DNA from: DASQFD01 sp035633255
Lineage (GTDB): Bacteria; Actinomycetota; Actinomycetes; Actinomycetales; Dermatophilaceae
Reading direction: 5' to 3'
Length of the DNA stretch: 57,714 nucleotides
NCBI GenBank assembly: GCA_035633255.1
Contig: DASQFD010000034.1
Location: forward strand, 1 to 57,714
The notes under the pieces: model-generated
Database searches by the model: none
What the model saw: only the letters and a program-made list of their open reading frames with translations
Told to the model about the DNA's origin: nothing
Part shown: positions 53,927-57,714 of the stretch, piece after piece
How positions within the stretch are numbered: position 1 is the stretch's first letter
How the letters are laid out: every line of letters begins with the position of its first letter
Made by a program: the position numbers and the translations under genes

Positions 53927-56139
53927 CCCTCGCGGCCCTCCCTGCCCGTCCGGCCGCGCAGGGCCTCGGCGATCCGGGGCGCGAGGTCCTCCCCCATCGC
54001 CCGCTCCAGCGACAGCGGGCGCCCGTCCGCGCCGGCCAGCGGGACCCGCCAGTTGGGGTACTCGTCCTCGGTGCCCGGCTGGTTGACCGCCCGCCGGTCG
54101 CCGACCAGGTCGGCGAGCGCCATGCCGAGCATCCGGCTGGGCGTGAGCGAGAGCCAGGCGTGCAGCGCCACCGTCATCGACTCCGGCCCGGCCCGCGGGT
54201 CGAGCAGCCCGCGCCGGACCAACGCCTGCCGCACCCCGTCGATGGACTCGAGCTCGGCGGCCCGCTCCTCCGCCACCGGGCGGGTGAGCAGCCCGAGCCG
54301 CTCGCGGATGGACACGTGCTCCAGCTCGAGGTAGCCGGCCGTCGGGGGCAGGTCGTGGGTGGTCACCGACGCCAGGCACAGCCGGCGGTACTGCTCCGGC
54401 GGCAGCGGCCGGCCGTCCTCGGACTCGAACCACAGGATGCTCGTGCCGAGCACCCCCCGCTCGAGGAGGTAGTCGCGCGCCTCCGGCTGGACCACCCCGA
54501 GGTCCTCGCCGATGACGACGGCCCCGGCCCGCTCGGCCTCGAGGACGAGGATGCCGAGAAGCGCCTCGTGGTCGTAGTGGACGTAGGCGCCGCCGGCGGG
54601 GGACATGCCCGCGGGAACCCACCAGAGCCGGAAGAGGCCGATGACGTGGTCGACCCGCAGCCCCCCGGAGTCGCGCAGCGCGCTGCGCACCATGTCGCGG
54701 AACGGCGCGTAGCCGAGCTCCGCCAGCCGGTCCGGGCGCCACGGCGGCTGGCTCCAGTCCTGGCCGAGCTGGTTGAACTGGTCCGGCGGCGCGCCGACGG
54801 TGACCCCACGCGCGAGGGCGTGCGGGAGGCCCCACGCGTCGGCCCCACGCGGGGACACGCCCACGGCGAGGTCGTGCACGACGCCCAGCTCCATGCCGGC
54901 GGCCTTCACGGCGTGGTGGACCGCGCCGCGCTGGTCCTCCAGGAGCCACTGCAGCCACGAGTGCAGGTCGACCAGGTCCGCCTCGGCCTCCCGGAAGGAC
55001 ACCACCGCCGCCGACTCGGGGTCGCGCAGCTCCGCCGGCCACTCCTGCCACGGCAGGCCGTGCCGGTCGGCGAGGGCGCACCAGGTCGCGAACCGCACGA
55101 GCCCCTCCCCCTGCCGGGACCGGTATGCCGTGTACGCCGCCTCCCGCTCGGGGTCCAGGGGCACGCCGTGAGCCAGCTCCAGCGCGCGGCGCTTGAGGGA
55201 CCAGGCGGCGTCCCGGTCGATGGTGGGGGCGTCGTTGAGGGCGGCGGCCTCGGCGGCCAGGCGCGCGACCTCGGCCCGGGTGCGCGCGTCGGCGGCGGCC
55301 AGCTCGGGCACGTCGCCGACCCGCAGGTAGATCGGGTTCGCGAAGCGCCGCGTGGTCGGCAGGTAGGGCGAGGGCTCCATCGGCTGCACCGGCTCGGCGG
55401 CGTGGAGCGGGTTGACGAGCACGAACTCCGCGCCGAGCTCCTCGGCCGCCCACGCGGAGAGGGTGCGCAGGTCACCGAGGTCCCCGACGCCCCAGGAGTC
55501 CGCCGAGCGCACCTGGTAGAGCTGGGTCATCAGCCCGGTGAGCCGGCCGGCCGCGAGCGGCCCGGGGAGGTCGAGGCGCCGGGGGGTGACGACGAGGGTG
55601 GCCGTGGTCGTCGCCGGGTCGGGCGCGGGGACGTCGGTCGCGGCGTGGAGGGTGTGCCACCCGGTGGGCAGGTCGCCGGGCAGCTCGAAGGTGGCCTCGC
55701 CGACGAGCGGCCCGCCCACGGGGCGCGGCGGCACCCAGCGGTCCACCTGCCGAGCCTCCCGGGTGGAGCCGTCCTCCAGCTCCACCGTGAGCGTGACCCC
55801 CGTGCCGTGCGGCACGTGCACGAAGACGCGCGGCGTCCAGCCCTCCCGGCAGACCACCGTGGGCGGGAGGGTCCGCCGCCACGGGGCCACCTCCGCCTCG
55901 GCCAGGGACGCCGTCACCTCCTCGTCGGTGCCGGCCGGGACGTCCAGCGCCCGCAGGACCGCGCGCAGGCTCTGCGCCGTGACCGGCACGTGCCGGCCCT
56001 GCCAGTCCCAGTAGTCGGTGCCGATGCCGTGGGCCGCGGCGAGGCGGAGCAGAGCAGGCGACGGGAGGGCAGGCGGCCGGTCCTCCACGGCGCCCTGCGG
56101 GTCGTCCGCGGCGGAGGACGGGTCGGCGGCGTCGGTCAT
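53923..56139 (-). CDS. malQ: 4-alpha-glucanotransferase (amylomaltase)
   Basis: GH77 enzyme of 738 aa that disproportionates maltodextrins. An N-terminal beta-rich extension (about 200 residues, usual in actinobacterial MalQ) precedes the catalytic barrel. Landmarks are QLYQVRSADSWGVGDLGDL, NPLHAAEPVQPMEPSPYLP, the nucleophile Asp in LRVDHVIGLFRLWWVP, the acid Glu in VIGEDLGVV, and TTHDLPPTAGYLEL with the third Asp. The ATG at 56139 begins MTDAADP; the in-frame extension above it is rejected. It could process glucans imported as maltodextrins, linking it loosely to the sugar importer at 5.6-9.0 kb. Confidence 0.93.
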   Translation of the reverse strand: MTDAADPSSAADDPQGAVEDRPPALPSPALLRLAAAHGIGTDYWDWQGRHVPVTAQSLRAVLRALDVPAGTDEEVTASLAEAEVAPWRRTLPPTVVCREGWTPRVFVHVPHGTGVTLTVELEDGSTREARQVDRWVPPRPVGGPLVGEATFELPGDLPTGWHTLHAATDVPAPDPATTTATLVVTPRRLDLPGPLAAGRLTGLMTQLYQVRSADSWGVGDLGDLRTLSAWAAEELGAEFVLVNPLHAAEPVQPMEPSPYLPTTRRFANPIYLRVGDVPELAAADARTRAEVARLAAEAAALNDAPTIDRDAAWSLKRRALELAHGVPLDPEREAAYTAYRSRQGEGLVRFATWCALADRHGLPWQEWPAELRDPESAAVVSFREAEADLVDLHSWLQWLLEDQRGAVHHAVKAAGMELGVVHDLAVGVSPRGADAWGLPHALARGVTVGAPPDQFNQLGQDWSQPPWRPDRLAELGYAPFRDMVRSALRDSGGLRVDHVIGLFRLWWVPAGMSPAGGAYVHYDHEALLGILVLEAERAGAVVIGEDLGVVQPEARDYLLERGVLGTSILWFESEDGRPLPPEQYRRLCLASVTTHDLPPTAGYLELEHVSIRERLGLLTRPVAEERAAELESIDGVRQALVRRGLLDPRAGPESMTVALHAWLSLTPSRMLGMALADLVGDRRAVNQPGTEDEYPNWRVPLAGADGRPLSLERAMGEDLAPRIAEALRGRTGREGREG

Positions 56140-56189
56140 GGGCTCATCCTGCCCGCTCCGCCCAGCATCGGGCCGTGCCGCACTGCCCG

Positions 56190-56626
56190 GTGGTGGACTG
56201 GCGCTCTCCGGTGGCGTCGCCGTCGAGCACGCGACGCGAGCCGACCTGCTCGGCCAGCAGCGACCCGAGCTGGCCGCGCGGATCGCCACGGAGGGGCAGG
56301 GGGCCGCGCTGCTCGCCGCCCGCGGACCGGACGGCCACTGGGGCCGTGGCTTCTACGCGCCGAAGTGGACCTGCAGCCACTACACCCTCCTCGAGCTCCG
56401 CGCGCTCCGGCTACCGCCCACCAACCCGGCGGCCCGGCTTACCGTCGCCCTGATCCTGCAGCGAGAGGTGGGCCGGGACGGCGGACTCAACCCGTCGCGG
56501 ACGGTGCCTTTCTCCGACGTGTGCGTGGCCGGGATGGCCCTCCGGTATGCCGCGTGGTTCGGCGGCGACCCGTCCGCCCTCGCGGGGCTGACCGACTGGC
56601 GGTACGCCGCCGAGCTGCTGGGCTGA
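56190..56626 (+). pseudogene. Broken squalene-cyclase/prenyltransferase-repeat-like gene
   Basis: One frame begins VVDW at 56190; after a single-base loss near 56200-56203 the reading continues in another frame as ALSGGVAVEHATRADLLGQQ and ARGPDGHWGRGFYAPKW, then ends at 56626. Joined, the pieces match the N-terminal half of a family I recall with HWGRGFYxPKWTSTHYTLLELR; roughly the last half, including the later repeats, is absent. So it carries both a frameshift and a truncation. The intact function is unknown. An alternative is a short real gene starting inside the second frame. Confidence 0.6.
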
Positions 56627-56642
56627 AGCGGCGGTCGCCGCT
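56627..56642. terminator. Short GC hairpin between convergent genes
   Basis: AGCGGCG-GT-CGCCGCT has 7-bp arms with a 2-nt centre. It fills the gap between the broken gene and the SDR stop. Confidence 0.4.
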
Positions 56643-57421
56643 CAGTCCTTCTGCCTGGTCATCGCCGCGTGCATGCTCGCCTTGACCTTCTCCGGCAGGC
56701 CCTTGGAGGCGGCCTGGACCTTGTTCTTCACCGACCCGGCGACGACGTGGTCGTCGCCGGCGAGCAGCGCCTTGACCGCGTCCCGGGCGACGTCCGCGGG
56801 GTCGTCCTTGGCGACGTCCTCCTTGACCACGGTCCCCTCCATGCCGGCGCGGCGGAAGGAGTCCGTCTCGGTCGGACCTGGCATGAGGGCGGTCACGGTC
56901 TCGCCGGTCTCGTCGAGCTCGTGGCGCAGCGCCTCGGCGAAGGAGAGGAGGAAGGCCTTGGACGCGGCATACGTGGCGTACCACGGACCGGGCTGGACGG
57001 CGGCGACCGACGAGGTGACGAGCAGGCGGCCCTCGCCGCGCTCCACCATGGCGGGGAGCAGCTCCTTGGCGATGTGCACGGTGGAGGAGATGTTGAGGCC
57101 CAGCAGGCGCAGGTCGTCCTCGAGCGGGGTGTCGACGAACGGGCCGGCCACGCCGATGCCGGCGTTGAGCGCCAGGACGTCGACGGGTCGCCCGAGCCCG
57201 CGGACCGTGGCGACGAGCTCCTCGACGCTGCGCCGGGTGGCGAGATCGGCCTGCACCGCGATCGCGGCCGCCCCGAGCGCCTCGAGCTCAGCCGCGGCCA
57301 TCTGCGTCGCGTCGTCCTCGGCGCACACGACGAGGTCGCAGCCCCGACCCCCGAGCTCGCGCGCCAGCGCCAGGCCGATGCCGCTCGACGCCCCCGTCAC
57401 CACTGCGAGCTGCGGCGTCAT
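56642..57421 (-). CDS. Short-chain dehydrogenase/reductase
   Basis: Classical SDR of 259 aa. Cofactor motif TGASSGIG at residues 10-17, NAGIG, catalytic Ser in VTSSVAAVQPG, and the YAASK catalytic Tyr/Lys. An acidic residue after the second strand (CAED) leaves NAD versus NADP open. The C-terminus (DHVVAGSVKNKVQAAS) recalls DltE/YqjQ-like oxidoreductases. TAGCCA lies six bases upstream of the ATG at 57421, a near-match to the leaderless promoters elsewhere. Substrate unknown. Confidence 0.88.
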   Translation of the reverse strand: MTPQLAVVTGASSGIGLALARELGGRGCDLVVCAEDDATQMAAAELEALGAAAIAVQADLATRRSVEELVATVRGLGRPVDVLALNAGIGVAGPFVDTPLEDDLRLLGLNISSTVHIAKELLPAMVERGEGRLLVTSSVAAVQPGPWYATYAASKAFLLSFAEALRHELDETGETVTALMPGPTETDSFRRAGMEGTVVKEDVAKDDPADVARDAVKALLAGDDHVVAGSVKNKVQAASKGLPEKVKASMHAAMTRQKD

Positions 57422-57575
57422 GGGCCGTGGCTACCCCGGCGGTGTCCGCGCCATTCACAGTGCACCGCCGTGTCGGCGGCGGCCGCGAACGCGGGTTTCG
57501 CAGCCGGCTTGCAGCAGGCATCCAGCCGTACCCCCGCCAACCGATGCGGTGCCGGCGCCGGTAGCCACCGGCGCT

Positions 57576-57714
57576 CAGAACGTGTTTAAGAAGGGGCGGC
57601 GTGGCCGCGTGACTTGTGGTGCTGGTGTGGTCAGTGTGTGGGGATGGACTCTGCTTCCCGTTCCCGGTACCCGTCGGATCTGACCGATGCGCAGTGGGCG
57701 TTGATCGAGCCGAT
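57576..57714 (+). mobile_element. Left end of an IS5-family insertion sequence
   Basis: From about 57576 the base composition shifts to A/T-richer sequence (AACGTGTTTAAGAAGGGG), which looks like an IS terminal inverted repeat, and leads into a transposase start. The right end lies outside the window, so the inverted repeat and target duplication cannot be confirmed. Confidence 0.65.
57644..57714 (+). CDS. IS5-family transposase N-terminus (cut by window edge)
   Basis: The ATG at 57644 begins MDSASRSRYPSDLTDAQWAL. YPSDLTDAQWALIEP is the hallmark N-terminus of IS5-group transposases (DUF4096-type domain). Only 23 residues are visible. Use of TTG, TCT, GCT and CGT codons is unlike the flanking genes, supporting an acquired element. 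An in-frame GTG at 57638 is an alternative start. Confidence 0.85.
   Translation, partial: MDSASRSRYPSDLTDAQWALIEP

Noticed and set aside
57422..57575. tRNA or attachment site next to the IS end
   Set aside because: No cloverleaf, no CCA-end pattern and no terminal direct repeat could be found.

Overview
The window is chromosomal DNA of a very G+C-rich actinobacterium. It encodes a mycothiol deacetylase (MshB), the DUF3117 microprotein, a SigE-type sigma factor, a DivIVA-domain protein, RIO kinase, a GlnQ-independent set of ABC systems and the succinylase DAP pathway. The style of the proteins suggests Micrococcales, probably near Intrasporangiaceae/Ornithinimicrobiaceae; that placement is inference. 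I see no phage, plasmid, CRISPR, tRNA or rRNA. The only mobile DNA is the left end of an IS5-family element at the right edge.

Layout. 1-13 kb: zinc alcohol dehydrogenase, acyl-CoA ligase, Xaa-Pro aminopeptidase, a PIG-L deacetylase divergent from a sugar ABC transporter (binding protein plus two permeases, no ATPase), a general-stress protein, acyl-CoA dehydrogenase, RIO-like kinase, L,D-transpeptidase. 13-15 kb: two overlapping CitE/HpcH-type lyases. 15-21.4 kb: hypothetical, MgtE-N/CBS protein, DUF1003, Mrp ATPase, TatB, zinc anti-sigma factor, SigE and O-methyltransferase. 21.4-29 kb: leucyl aminopeptidase, DUF3117, two polytopic GT-C-like membrane proteins, SRPBCC, DivIVA-like and LOG proteins. 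28.7-34.7 kb: dapE/dapD divergent pair, SLT-like protein, citrate synthase, dapC and ferredoxin. 34.7-39 kb: GNAT, ABC exporter, and a protein with a histone-like Lys/Ala tail. 39-46 kb: a chain typA - LpqW-like lipoprotein - mshB - flavin reductase - vanW in which every junction is a 4-nt overlap. 46.6-52.7 kb: dppABCDF-type peptide transporter. 52.7-57.7 kb: pterin dehydratase, glutamine amidotransferase, malQ, a broken cyclase-like gene, an SDR and the IS end.

The gene order recalls, from memory, a compressed version of the Mycobacterium tuberculosis Rv1165-Rv1232 interval (typA, lpqW, mshB, fdxC, dapC, dapD, dapE, LOG, DivIVA-like, DUF3117, O-methyltransferase, sigE, rseA, tatB, mrp, CBS protein). 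The gene htrA, which lies between rseA and tatB there, is absent here.

Two sequence-level patterns stand out. First, the 8-mer CGGCATAC / GTATGCCG occurs 38 times by hand count, on both strands, inside codons in three reading frames. It forces codons that are otherwise rare here (GCA, TAT, even ATA), so it looks selected as DNA and not as protein. Second, many first genes of transcription units have a TANNNT -10 hexamer exactly 6-7 nt before the start codon, which predicts leaderless mRNAs. At three junctions the TAG stop codon of the upstream gene is itself the first half of that -10 hexamer.
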